NCBI GenBank assembly: GCA_019745775.1
Contig: JAIESR010000110.1
Location: 1 to 49,105 of the forward strand
Source: Xanthobacteraceae bacterium
GTDB lineage: Bacteria; Pseudomonadota; Alphaproteobacteria; Rhizobiales; Xanthobacteraceae
Direction: 5' to 3'
DNA: 49,105 bases
Below the pieces are notes generated by a model that did no database searches, was not told the origin of the DNA, and saw only the letters and a list, made by a program, of their open reading frames with translations. Positions 8,372 to 16,036 of this stretch are shown one piece after another (the stretch's first letter is position 1; each line of letters starts with the position of its first letter). The position numbers were made by a program, and so were the translations under genes.

Positions 8372-8888
8372 ATGGATGCGCTATGCGAGGTGTGCGACTT
8401 GTATCTTCATCGCACGATAAAAAAAAACCTGATCATAGCGTTGCGGCGAAAACACGGGCTGCCGCCGCGCCTTGCCGAAGCGCGCCACAATTCGCGGACA
8501 CGTTATCATACGATCTCTGATGATAGCGCGTTTGACACTGCTGCGCGCTCACCTACCTTTCGCCATGTCCGTCCGGCGAAGGTGATTATCGCGAGGCATT
8601 GCTAAGCAGGGCGGGACGCAGCGTCACGCGAGTCGGTGCGTGCACACCGAACGCCCGGAAGCGTGCGAGCGACACCGCGCTCCCACCACCACCAGCGGGA
8701 CGTGCGAACGCGCCGATGTCACGTCGAAAAGGCACATAGTGGTAAGAGCCGTAAGAATGTAAGAATCGAACCTAAGCCGATGATCGCTTTGAAGAATATA
8801 TCTTACACCCGATCTTACACCCTACGCCGGCGGTGAAAGAATGGCGCGCGTCTTTCCCGGAATGACGATGGAACGATTTCGAATGTGC
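8372..8888. other. Intergenic region between convergent genes, no recognised gene
   Basis: This 517-base stretch between convergent genes is richer in A+T than its surroundings in its right part. The short open frames in it have no recognisable product. It contains GTAAGA at 8742, 8751 and 8759, and ATCTTACACCC twice in tandem at 8800-8810 and 8812-8822, which together form a loose inverted-repeat array. I see no tRNA, terminator with a T-tract, or mobile element. Confidence 0.5.
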
Positions 8889-10196
8889 TTACTGCGGCGC
8901 GATCGGCGGCGACTTGCGGACGGTCTCGGGCGCGTCGTCTGCGGCGGCGGCGGCCGCCGCCGATTTCAGCCCGATCGCCGCGCGCACACGGCTGAACAGC
9001 GACCAGAGCGCCTCGTTCTGCTTGATGAAACGCTTGAGGCGGCGATGTCCGAGCACCATCGCGGCGACCGGAACTCCGCGCGTCGAACCGGCGGCAACAT
9101 GATCGTAGAGCGTCACCGTGCGATCCGACCATTCGCGCTTGTAGCGCTCGTCGCCGATGGTGAAGTCGAAATGCTTGAGCCCGTGCTCGATCGAGTAGCG
9201 CAGGAGATCGCGTAGATGCGCAACGCCCGCTCCGAAACGCGACGTCTCGCCGTCATCATAGCTCGCCAGCACGTGGTAGTAGGTGTCGCGGAACGTGAGG
9301 CCGAGATTGATCGCGGCCCAGCCGGAGCCGACGTCGAGCCGGCTGACGTGCACAAGGCCGCGCGTGCGTTCGTCGGTCGCGACCGCGGTGAAGAATGCGC
9401 TCCAGCCCGGCCGATCGAACATGTTGGCGACGCCCATGCGCGCGAACGAGCGCGATTTCTGCTCGATCAGGGTGTCCACGGAGCGTTCGATCTCGCCGCG
9501 GTCCAGCGGCGTGACGAACCGCACCGGGCCGATCTCGCCAAGCCGCTTGAGCTTGCTGCGATCGCGCCGGCGGGTCGAAGACGATCGCTTGGCCTCGTAG
9601 TACTCGGTCCAGGTCCCGGACAGGTCGGTGACATAAGCATTGCTCGGATTCAGATTGGTCGCGAGCGCCATGAACGGATTGGGCTGTCCGCCTTGACCCC
9701 CTACCCGATCCGGCATCTTGCTGAGTTCGACCAGATCGTGACGCGTGCGCGCATCCGACTGAAGCCGCCGGCGGATCTCGCGCCACAGGTCGCAGAACCG
9801 CTCGGGCGTCAGTTGCGATGCGCAAGCGGCCGCCAGCAGCGGGCCGTTGTAGTCGCAGAGATCGCTTGCAAACCAGGTCAGGCGGCGAATCGCGCCCGGC
9901 GTCACCGCCAGCGGCAGGATGAACAGCACGGCACCCGCCTGCCGGCCGACGACGATCGCGGGCTGCGCGCGGCTGACCGGGCCGACGTGATGACACCACG
10001 CGGCCAGCCAGTCGAAGCTCTGGAACGCGGTGCAGTCGGCGCCCCGCTCGAACGCGCGCCATTCCCGCTCGACCTCGCCGAGCTGATGATGAACGGTGAA
10101 TTCGATCGCAAGTTGCGTTGCGCGCACAACGTCACGCGCGTCTTGCACCGAAGCGCAATCCATCCGGCGCTGATCGATGACGACAGGATCGGACAT
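8889..10196 (-). CDS. CelD/BcsL-type GNAT acyltransferase
   Basis: The 435-residue protein belongs to the GNAT-fold family named for CelD/BcsL of the cellulose-synthesis loci. Typical features are FQSFDWLAAWCHHVG near the N-terminus, ending the first substrate-side domain, and the C-terminal acyltransferase core with LTFRDTYYHVLASYDDG and HFDFTIGDERYKREW. Members are thought to acylate exopolysaccharide or precursors; none of those genes is adjacent. The C-terminus has an alanine run (about residues 405-415) and a disordered tail. I chose the ATG at 10196; the frame can be extended 13 codons to a TTG at 10235. It is divergent from the CheY-like gene. Confidence 0.85.
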   Translation of the reverse strand: MSDPVVIDQRRMDCASVQDARDVVRATQLAIEFTVHHQLGEVEREWRAFERGADCTAFQSFDWLAAWCHHVGPVSRAQPAIVVGRQAGAVLFILPLAVTPGAIRRLTWFASDLCDYNGPLLAAACASQLTPERFCDLWREIRRRLQSDARTRHDLVELSKMPDRVGGQGGQPNPFMALATNLNPSNAYVTDLSGTWTEYYEAKRSSSTRRRDRSKLKRLGEIGPVRFVTPLDRGEIERSVDTLIEQKSRSFARMGVANMFDRPGWSAFFTAVATDERTRGLVHVSRLDVGSGWAAINLGLTFRDTYYHVLASYDDGETSRFGAGVAHLRDLLRYSIEHGLKHFDFTIGDERYKREWSDRTVTLYDHVAAGSTRGVPVAAMVLGHRRLKRFIKQNEALWSLFSRVRAAIGLKSAAAAAAADDAPETVRKSPPIAPQ

Positions 10197-10367
10197 TCCA
10201 CCGCTTTCTTCGAAGAACGTTGCGAACCCTCGCAAACAAACCTCAACAAAGCGTTGGCCGGAGACGGCGATCGCGAAATGCCGGGAACGGTTTTCGAGGA
10301 GGCCGCTTGCGTGCGGCGTGATCGCTTCGGAGCAGTTTACCGGAACATCGAATCCGGAACGTCATGC

Positions 10368-10382
10368 TTAACCCTTCCTTAA
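10368..10382. promoter_or_regulatory. CtrA-like binding site, exact TTAA-N7-TTAA
   Basis: TTAA, seven bases, TTAA is a perfect match to the consensus for the cell-cycle regulator CtrA of alphaproteobacteria. It lies 67 bases upstream of the CheY-like start codon at 10449 and 172 bases from the divergent acyltransferase start. Binding is inferred from sequence only. Confidence 0.6.
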
Positions 10383-10409
10383 CAGCGCAAACCTACCATC
10401 TGCGATTGC

Positions 10410-10438
10410 AAAGCCCTGGGGACGTATCCCGGGGCTTT
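10410..10438 (+). promoter_or_regulatory. Stable hairpin in the 5' leader of the CheY-like gene
   Basis: AAAGCCCTGGG at 10410-10420 pairs with CCCGGGGCTTT at 10428-10438 over 11 base pairs (one G-T) around a 7-base loop. It ends 10 bases before the ATG at 10449, next to the weak ribosome binding site GGTGG, so it could affect translation or mRNA stability. There is no T-run after it, so it is not a standard terminator. Confidence 0.55.
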
Positions 10439-10448
10439 CGGTGGTGCC

Positions 10449-10994
10449 ATGCTTCGCATCGATTTCAATCGGCTTCGCTTCCTGATTGTCGACGACAACA
10501 CGCATATGCGTCGCATCTTGCGGACGCTGCTGCATGGTTTTGGCGCGCGCGAAGTCTACGAAGCGGAAGACGGCGCCACCGGTTTGGAAGCGTTCACGCA
10601 TTTCGCTCCGGATATCATCATCGCCGACTGGGCGATGCCGATCTTCGACGGACTCGAGCTCACGCAGATGATCCGGCAACCCGGCGCGAACGCCAATCCG
10701 TACGTTCCGATCATCATGCTGACCGGTCATTCGGAAAAGAAGCGCGTTACATCCGCGCGCGATGCCGGCATCACCGAATTCATGGCCAAGCCGATCTCTG
10801 CCAAGGCGCTGTATCAGCGCGTTCTCAATGTGGTCGCCAACCCGCGACCGTTCATCAAGACCAAAACCTATTTCGGCCCCGACCGGCGACGCAATGCCAG
10901 TTCAAACTATGTCGGACCCGAACGTCGCAAGGGCGGCAAGGCGGACACGATCAAAGCGTCCACACTCATCGACAAGGCCAAGGTCGCAAGCTGA
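10449..10994 (+). CDS. CheY-like single-domain response regulator
   Basis: The 181-residue protein is a receiver domain (about residues 8-130) plus a basic tail. All phosphorylation-site residues are there: acidic pair D15/D16, phospho-acceptor D60 (IIIADWAMP), T92 (MLTGHS) and K114 (MAKPIS). No output domain follows. The C-terminal 50 residues carry a YFGPDRRRN and a YVGPERRKGG motif, a doubled G-P-[DE]-R-R pattern seen in similar receivers of this order. It precedes an Hpt-type gene on the same strand by 17 bases, so the two probably formed a phosphorelay pair. An exact CtrA-like motif lies upstream. Confidence 0.9.
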   Translation: MLRIDFNRLRFLIVDDNTHMRRILRTLLHGFGAREVYEAEDGATGLEAFTHFAPDIIIADWAMPIFDGLELTQMIRQPGANANPYVPIIMLTGHSEKKRVTSARDAGITEFMAKPISAKALYQRVLNVVANPRPFIKTKTYFGPDRRRNASSNYVGPERRKGGKADTIKASTLIDKAKVAS

Positions 10995-11011
10995 GAAAGC
11001 GGAATTCATCA

Positions 11012-11613
11012 ATGCCCAAGAACAAGGAGAAGGACAAGAACAAGGAGATGAAGCCGTCGGTCACGACCTATGGCGACTATGAAATGATCACGCCGGCGAA
11101 CCGGCTGCGCATGGCGGTGTCGGAGGTCGCGGGGAATCCCGGCAAGGACGACGATCCGATCGCGCGCGCCGAGCAGGCGCTGGCGGCGCTGTCGAGCGAG
11201 TTCACGTCCTGGATGGACGCGGAAAGCGAGCGGCTCGACGCCGCGCGCCGCGACGTCAAGGCGAAGGGCTCAGCAAAGCGACCAGCGAAGCGCTGTTCCA
11301 TGCCGCGCACGACATCAAGGGCCAAGCCGCGACATTCGGCTATCCGCATGTCGCATCATCCGCCGACAGCCTGTGCCGGCTGATCGATCACACGCCGGAC
11401 ATGAAGCGTATCCCGCTCGCGCTGGTCGATCAGCACGTCGACGCGGTCCGCGCGATCATCCGCGAGAAGGCACGGCCCGACATCGCGCAGGTCGCCGACG
11501 CGCTGACCAAGCGGCTGCGCGAAGTCACCGACGAATTCCTGGCGCAGGAGAACAAGGACCGGCCGGACGTGCTCGCCGGCATTTTTGCACCGCCGATCGC
11601 GCCATCGTTCTGA
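11012..11613 (+). pseudogene. Hpt phosphotransfer protein, interrupted by a one-base frameshift
   Basis: The first 86 codons (MPKNKEKDKNKEMK to VKAKG) read in one frame, and the rest of the protein continues in another frame to the stop at 11613. Adding one C near 11268-11271 (GGCTCAGC to GGCCTCAGC) restores a smooth 200-residue protein with the Hpt motif AHDIKGQAATFGYP, phospho-acceptor His about residue 100. Without it, translation ends at 11383 after 37 foreign residues and the Hpt domain is lost. The region just past the break still looks fully coding, so the lesion is recent or a sequencing error. It follows the CheY-like gene and would be its phosphate donor or acceptor. Confidence 0.85.
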
Positions 11614-11628
11614 TGGCCAAGTTACCGG

Positions 11629-12840
11629 CTACGCCGCGTAGCGCGCGTCGTCGACGAACTCGTCGTTGCCCGGCTGGGCGAAATACAAGGGATCGACGGC
11701 GTCATCGGCCACCAGCTCGTTGCAGAACATGCGCGCTTCCTCGCGCGCCGCTTCGGCCGCGAAACGCCGCAGCAACAGCAGCAGCGGCTCGATATCGCCG
11801 AACGATTCGTCGGCACAGCGCGTCAGCACGCGCTCGACCATGCGCCTCCGCAGACGCGTCGCGCCGCCCGGCTCGCCGATGAAGCCGCCTTCCCGCATGG
11901 CGTCGACCGCCTCGCGGAACGCGGCGTAGGTCGACGCCGGCAGCTCGGCCCGCTCATAGAGCGCGCGGAAGCCGCTGCCGCGCCGGTCGTGCAGCAGGGC
12001 GCTGACGCGCGCGATCGGCATGTCCGCGAGCTCGGCAAGCGCCTGCTCGAACATCACGATGTTGCCCGAAAGGAGCGCGCGCAGCACCAGGCCGGCGGTC
12101 AGCTGGCCGCTTTCGCGCAGATGCCGGATCAGCGGCGGCATCTCGGTCGACGGCGAGACCGCGGCGAGCGTGACGGTTGCCTTCTCGCACGCTTCCTTGG
12201 CGATGCGCTGGGCGTGGTCTTGGTCGAGCCAGGCGCGCGCAGTGACGAAGCCGGCGAGCGTCTCGGAGAGCTTCGCGACCACCGCCTGCCGCGTCGGCGC
12301 GGGCAGATCGTCCCGTATCAGCATGGCTTCGCGGATCGCAGCGAGATGACCGTAGCGTTCGACGATACGATCGAGCGAGAACGCGACGATCTCGGCGCTC
12401 TCGTTCTCGATCAGGACCAGGCAGGCTTCGGCAGAGCCGACCTCGGCGATGGCAGCCGACACCGCGCACGGCAGGTCGGCGCGGCGTGCGATCGGCACCT
12501 GTGCCGGCGAACGCCCGGTGGCGATCGCGTCGACCAGATCGGCGTCCATCAGGAGCGGCGAATGCTCGAGCACCCAGCTCGCCACCTGCGGCTGGTCGGC
12601 AGCGAGCCCGAGAATGACCGGCGGCGGCGACTGGTCGCTGAAGGCGAGCGCGCGAGAGAGCGCCTCGCGCACCAGCGGCGACGGATCGTCGAGCTGCATG
12701 ATGATCGCGCCCTCGGCGGCGGCGCGGTCGTCGGCGGACAGGTCGGAGTAGAGATAGGCACGCGCCAGAGCGGTGGTTGCCTCGGCACGTTCGGCGGCAC
12801 CCGCCGTACGGAGCCACTGAAGAAACTGACGAACGATCAT
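11629..12840 (-). CDS. DUF2336 family protein
   Basis: The 403-residue protein belongs to DUF2336, an alphaproteobacterial family of unknown function. It looks all-helical and HEAT-like, with repeated segments (DDRAAAEGAIIMQL, DDPSPLVREALSRALAFS, VASWVLEHSPLL). Members often lie near chemotaxis, motility or cell-cycle genes. Here it is convergent with the CheY-like and Hpt pair; its stop is only 15 bases from the Hpt stop. A near-consensus CtrA-like motif (TGAA-N7-TTAA on this strand) lies about 70 bases upstream of its start, which would tie it to the same regulon. No enzymatic motif is visible. Confidence 0.85.
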   Translation of the reverse strand: MIVRQFLQWLRTAGAAERAEATTALARAYLYSDLSADDRAAAEGAIIMQLDDPSPLVREALSRALAFSDQSPPPVILGLAADQPQVASWVLEHSPLLMDADLVDAIATGRSPAQVPIARRADLPCAVSAAIAEVGSAEACLVLIENESAEIVAFSLDRIVERYGHLAAIREAMLIRDDLPAPTRQAVVAKLSETLAGFVTARAWLDQDHAQRIAKEACEKATVTLAAVSPSTEMPPLIRHLRESGQLTAGLVLRALLSGNIVMFEQALAELADMPIARVSALLHDRRGSGFRALYERAELPASTYAAFREAVDAMREGGFIGEPGGATRLRRRMVERVLTRCADESFGDIEPLLLLLRRFAAEAAREEARMFCNELVADDAVDPLYFAQPGNDEFVDDARYAA

Positions 12841-12908
12841 GCCTCAACCGGAGCACAACAATGTGCCGCAACACGGCACGGGATAGGTGCCAGCATAGGG
12901 GCGGATAT

Positions 12909-12923
12909 TTAATAAAGCGTTCA
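12909..12923. promoter_or_regulatory. CtrA-like binding site, 7 of 8 consensus bases
   Basis: TTAA, seven bases, TTCA, one mismatch from TTAA-N7-TTAA. It lies 69 bases upstream of the DUF2336 start codon at 12840 in an A+T-rich pocket of otherwise GC-rich DNA. Assignment is by motif and position only. Confidence 0.4.
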
Positions 12924-12980
12924 CCATAAATCTTTGGATTGATTGCCGGTCCGTTAACGGCGGCGAGCACCACAACGCCG

Positions 12981-14069
12981 TCAGGCGCGGCTGCTGCCCT
13001 TGAACAGGCTGCGCACGTCCGGCCGCAGATCCCGGAACAGATCGAGCGGCTCCGCGGCAGCCGGTTGCGCCACGGCTTGAGCAGTCATGCTCGGTGCGCC
13101 CTGTGCGCCCGACGGCGGCGCATTCGCACCCGGCGTGGTCCACAATTCCGAGACGATCGGCGAGACCGCGCCGCGCCCGTCGCGATTCCCGTCGCCATTG
13201 CTGAACAGCGAGCGGAACGCCGGCTCGGCCCCGGCAACCACGGGACTCGCCGACGCCACGGCAAAGGCATTGGTGGTCCCGGCGGTATCGGGCACCGGCG
13301 ACGTTCCGCGTGCGGCCGGGGGCGCGGTGGTGTTGGCGGCAATGGCGGTGGGCGCGACGCCGGGCATCACATTGGCGCGGGCGACCTGGTAGCGGCGGTT
13401 GAGCTCGGCATAGACGCCGGCGACGCTGCGGGCATTGCCCGCCCGATCGTAGAAGATCGATTTGTTGGCGCGGGCCGCGGCCGGAAACATCCCGGCGGCT
13501 TCAGCTTGCGGGCGCTCCTTCGCAGCATTGATGAGCTGAGCGGCGCCGCCGGTCCCGAAGAAATGCGCCATATAGAGTTCGCCGTCGGTCGCATTCCGGC
13601 CGATGCGCTGCTTGAGGGCGGCGGCATTGCGCTGGGTGAAGGCGCCAGCCATCGCGGCGTTGGCGGCCGGGTCCTTGCGCAGCGCCAGGATCTCGTTGCG
13701 CAGCTGCGGATCATTGACCTGGTAGCGCCCGGAGGAATTGCGCGAGATCGCGTCGGCATAATTGCCGAACCCGAGCGCCTTGCCGGTATTCTTCATCATG
13801 CCGAGCCAGGTCTGCTCGATGAACTGGAACAGCCCGGTCGCGCTCGAGCTCTTGGCCTTCAGGCCGGGGTTGAAGTTCGACTCGACCTTGGCGGTCGCGA
13901 GCAGGTATTCGAAGCTCGCACCGGTCGACTGCGCGGCACGCTGAATCGCACCCGCGACACCCGAAGGCGGCGGGGTGATCTGGGACGGCTGCCGGCCGGC
14001 AGTTTGCTTCGGAAGGACGGACATGACGCGCGGTTTGGACGCTCTATCAGCGCCCGTGGCGCCTGCCAC
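12981..14069 (-). CDS. Lytic transglycosylase, SLT domain
   Basis: The 362-residue protein has an SLT-type lysozyme-like domain from about residue 38 to 130: LLATAKVESNFNP holds the catalytic Glu (E63), followed by SSSATGLFQFIEQTWL. A helical region extends to about 230, with a YMAHFFGTGGAAQLI segment, and then a low-complexity Ala/Pro/Thr-rich tail to the end. It cleaves peptidoglycan glycan strands. There is no clear N-terminal signal peptide, as in some flagellar or secretion-linked transglycosylases. I used the GTG at 14069, which has AGGA at good spacing; an ATG at 14024 is possible. A perfect inverted repeat lies just upstream. Confidence 0.85.
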   Translation of the reverse strand: MAGATGADRASKPRVMSVLPKQTAGRQPSQITPPPSGVAGAIQRAAQSTGASFEYLLATAKVESNFNPGLKAKSSSATGLFQFIEQTWLGMMKNTGKALGFGNYADAISRNSSGRYQVNDPQLRNEILALRKDPAANAAMAGAFTQRNAAALKQRIGRNATDGELYMAHFFGTGGAAQLINAAKERPQAEAAGMFPAAARANKSIFYDRAGNARSVAGVYAELNRRYQVARANVMPGVAPTAIAANTTAPPAARGTSPVPDTAGTTNAFAVASASPVVAGAEPAFRSLFSNGDGNRDGRGAVSPIVSELWTTPGANAPPSGAQGAPSMTAQAVAQPAAAEPLDLFRDLRPDVRSLFKGSSRA

Positions 14070-14081
14070 GAGTCCTGCTAA

Positions 14082-14115
14082 CTGTTAACGATTATGGTAA
14101 ACGGATCGTTAACAG
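14082..14115. promoter_or_regulatory. Perfect 11-base inverted repeat between divergent genes
   Basis: CTGTTAACGAT at 14082-14092 and ATCGTTAACAG at 14105-14115 are exact reverse complements with a 12-base spacer, centres 23 bases apart (about two helical turns). It lies between the divergent transglycosylase (start 14069) and MaoC (start 14150) genes, as expected for an operator bound by a dimer. The right part also reads TAAA-N7-TTAA, close to a CtrA site. Confidence 0.6.
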
Positions 14116-14149
14116 AGTACCTCCGTATCCGCGTCCGGGAGACCGAGAT

Positions 14150-14644
14150 ATGACCCAGAAGCCCGAGCCCCTCGTTCATCGCCATCCGCGCGGTGGCATC
14201 TATTTCGACGACTTCGTGGTCGGCCACGTCTACGAGCATCCGCTGCGCCGCACGGTGACGCAGATGGACAACATGCTGTTCTCCAACATGACCCTCAATC
14301 CGCAGCCGCTGCATATCGACCGGCACTTCTGCGAACAGGAAACCGAATGGGGCCAGCCGCTGATGAACTCGCTGTTCACGCTCGGCCTGATGATCGGCAT
14401 CCAGGTCTCCGACATGACCGTCGGCACCACCATCGCCAATCTCGGCATGACCGACGTGAAATTCCCGCACCCGCTGTTCGAGGGCGACACCGTCCACGTC
14501 AATACCGAAGTGATCGGCAAGCGCGAATCGAACTCGCGGCCGGGTGCCGGTATCGTCGAATTCCTGCACCGCGCCTACAATCAGGACGACAAGCTTGTCG
14601 CCGAATGTCACCGCCAGGCCTTCATGCGGATGCGGCCGCGTTGA
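14150..14644 (+). CDS. MaoC-like (hot-dog fold) dehydratase
   Basis: The 164-residue protein is a MaoC-type hydratase: YFDDFVVGHVYEH near the start, NPQPLHIDRHF (the hydratase-like His/Asp region) around residue 50, and LGMTDVKFPHPLFEGDTVHV in the second half. Such enzymes add water to or remove it from acyl-CoA thioesters. It lies 29 bases before a CitE-like lyase gene on the same strand. This pairing is known for mesaconyl-CoA / beta-methylmalyl-CoA chemistry in alphaproteobacteria, but the exact substrate here is an inference. It may be controlled through the inverted repeat at 14082-14115. Confidence 0.88.
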   Translation: MTQKPEPLVHRHPRGGIYFDDFVVGHVYEHPLRRTVTQMDNMLFSNMTLNPQPLHIDRHFCEQETEWGQPLMNSLFTLGLMIGIQVSDMTVGTTIANLGMTDVKFPHPLFEGDTVHVNTEVIGKRESNSRPGAGIVEFLHRAYNQDDKLVAECHRQAFMRMRPR

Positions 14645-14673
14645 TGATGGCGATTCGAACCCACTGAGCCCCG

Positions 14674-15549
14674 ATGCGCTCTCTCCTGTTCGTTCCCGCC
14701 GACGGCGGTCCCAAGCTCGACAAGGCGTTCGCGAGCGGCGCCGACGCCGTGATCGTCGATCTCGAGGATTCGATCGCGATCGACCGCAAGGATGCCGCGC
14801 GGGCCAGCGCGACGTCCTTCATCAAGACGGCGGTGGCGCAGGCGAAGCGCCCTCGCCTGCTGGTGCGGGTCAACGGCATCGCCACCGGCCTGATCGACGC
14901 CGATCTCGACGCCGTCGTACCGGCGAAGCCCGACGCGATCCTGCTGCCGAAGGCGGAAGGCGGCGCATCGGTCGTCCATGCGGATGCAAAGCTTTCCGCG
15001 CGCGAGGCGATGGCCGGGATTGCCGACGGCCACATCAAGATCCTGGCGCAGGCGATCGAGACCGCCGCTGGCATCTTCGTCGCCGGCACCTTCAACGGCG
15101 CGAGCGCCCGCCTGATCGGTATGACCTGGGGGCCGGAGGATTTGTCCGCCGAGCTCGGCGCCGACGCCAACCGCGACCAGGACGGCCGGCTGACCGCGCC
15201 CTATCAGCTCGCGCGTTCGCTCTGCCTTTTCGGCGCCGCGGCGGCGCAGACCGCCGCGATCGAAACGATCTATGCCGACTTCCGCAATCTCGACGGCCTG
15301 CGCCGCGACACCGACGAGGCACGCCGCGACGGTTTCGTCGGACGGCTCGCAATCCATCCGGCGCAGGTTTCCGTCATCAACGAGGTGTTCACCCCGACCG
15401 CCGAAGCGCTCGCGAAAGCGCGCGCGATCATCGCGGCATTCGCCGCGGCGTCCGGCGCAGGGGCGGTTGCGATCGACGGCGTGATGTATGACCGGCCGCA
15501 CCTTGCACGCGCAAGACAAATGCTCGCGCGCGCCGGTGTCGACGCCTAG
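14674..15549 (+). CDS. CitE-like (HpcH/HpaI family) acyl-CoA lyase
   Basis: The 291-residue protein has the TIM-barrel fold of citrate-lyase beta-like enzymes: RSLLFVPAD at the N-terminus, the VIVDLEDSI metal-site strand, VRVNGI, AQAIETAAGI with the Mg-binding Glu, and GPEDLSAELG near residue 155. The C-terminal FVGRLAIHPAQVSVIN segment is typical. These enzymes cleave or form malyl-CoA-type thioesters, or act as thioesterases on them. It follows a MaoC-type hydratase in an apparent two-gene operon. Whether it is a lyase or an (S)-malyl-CoA thioesterase cannot be decided by eye. Confidence 0.88.
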   Translation: MRSLLFVPADGGPKLDKAFASGADAVIVDLEDSIAIDRKDAARASATSFIKTAVAQAKRPRLLVRVNGIATGLIDADLDAVVPAKPDAILLPKAEGGASVVHADAKLSAREAMAGIADGHIKILAQAIETAAGIFVAGTFNGASARLIGMTWGPEDLSAELGADANRDQDGRLTAPYQLARSLCLFGAAAAQTAAIETIYADFRNLDGLRRDTDEARRDGFVGRLAIHPAQVSVINEVFTPTAEALAKARAIIAAFAAASGAGAVAIDGVMYDRPHLARARQMLARAGVDA

Positions 15550-15556
15550 GGATCGA

Positions 15557-16009
15557 CTATTTCTTGTAGACCGCGCCCGGATCGAACGCCTTGTCGCCGT
15601 CCCGGAATTCGAGCGTCGCGGCGCCCGGCTCGCCGATCTGCACAGCGCGATAGAAGCACGAGCGCCGTCCGGTGTGGCAGGCGCCGGGACCGCCCTGCTC
15701 GACCTTGATCCATACCGCATCCTGATCGCAGTCGACGCGCATCTCAAGAATGCGCTGCACATGGCCGGAGCTCTCGCCCTTGCGCCACAGACTCTTGCGT
15801 GAACGGCTGAAGTACCAGGCCTCGCCGCTTTCGATCGTGCGCCGCAGCGCGTCGGCGTTCATGTGCGCGACCATCAGCACGTCGCCGGTCTTGGCGTCGG
15901 TCGCGACGCAGGTGACGAGCCCGTCGGCGTCGAACTTCGGGGCGAACGCAAGGCCTTCCTCGACCGCTTCGGTCGAGGAAGGTGACGCAAAAGTGGATTG
16001 CTCAGCCAA
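15557..16009 (-). CDS. hisI: Phosphoribosyl-AMP cyclohydrolase
   Basis: The 150-residue protein catalyses the third step of histidine synthesis, opening the ring of phosphoribosyl-AMP. Signature segments are [29 protein letters not shown], the metal-binding DCDQDAVW and [15 protein letters not shown]. It is the stand-alone HisI form without the HisE domain, usual in alphaproteobacteria. The gene lies 27 bases downstream of folE on the same strand, probably in one transcript, and is convergent with the CitE-like gene with only 7 bases between stops. Confidence 0.95.
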   Translation of the reverse strand: MAEQSTFASPSSTEAVEEGLAFAPKFDADGLVTCVATDAKTGDVLMVAHMNADALRRTIESGEAWYFSRSRKSLWRKGESSGHVQRILEMRVDCDQDAVWIKVEQGGPGACHTGRRSCFYRAVQIGEPGAATLEFRDGDKAFDPGAVYKK

Positions 16010-16036
16010 GGAAGGCCTCCCGCGATGACGCGGGGA

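Noticed and set aside
8372-8605. A 77-residue open frame in the gap after the alpha/beta hydrolase gene
   Set aside because: It has no ribosome binding site, begins immediately after a stop codon, and its composition is unlike a real protein.
14647-14672. GATTCGAACCC, which looks like the T-loop of a tRNA on the minus strand
   Set aside because: The flanking bases do not form the T-arm stem, no acceptor or anticodon arms are found around it, and it lies between two tightly spaced coding genes.
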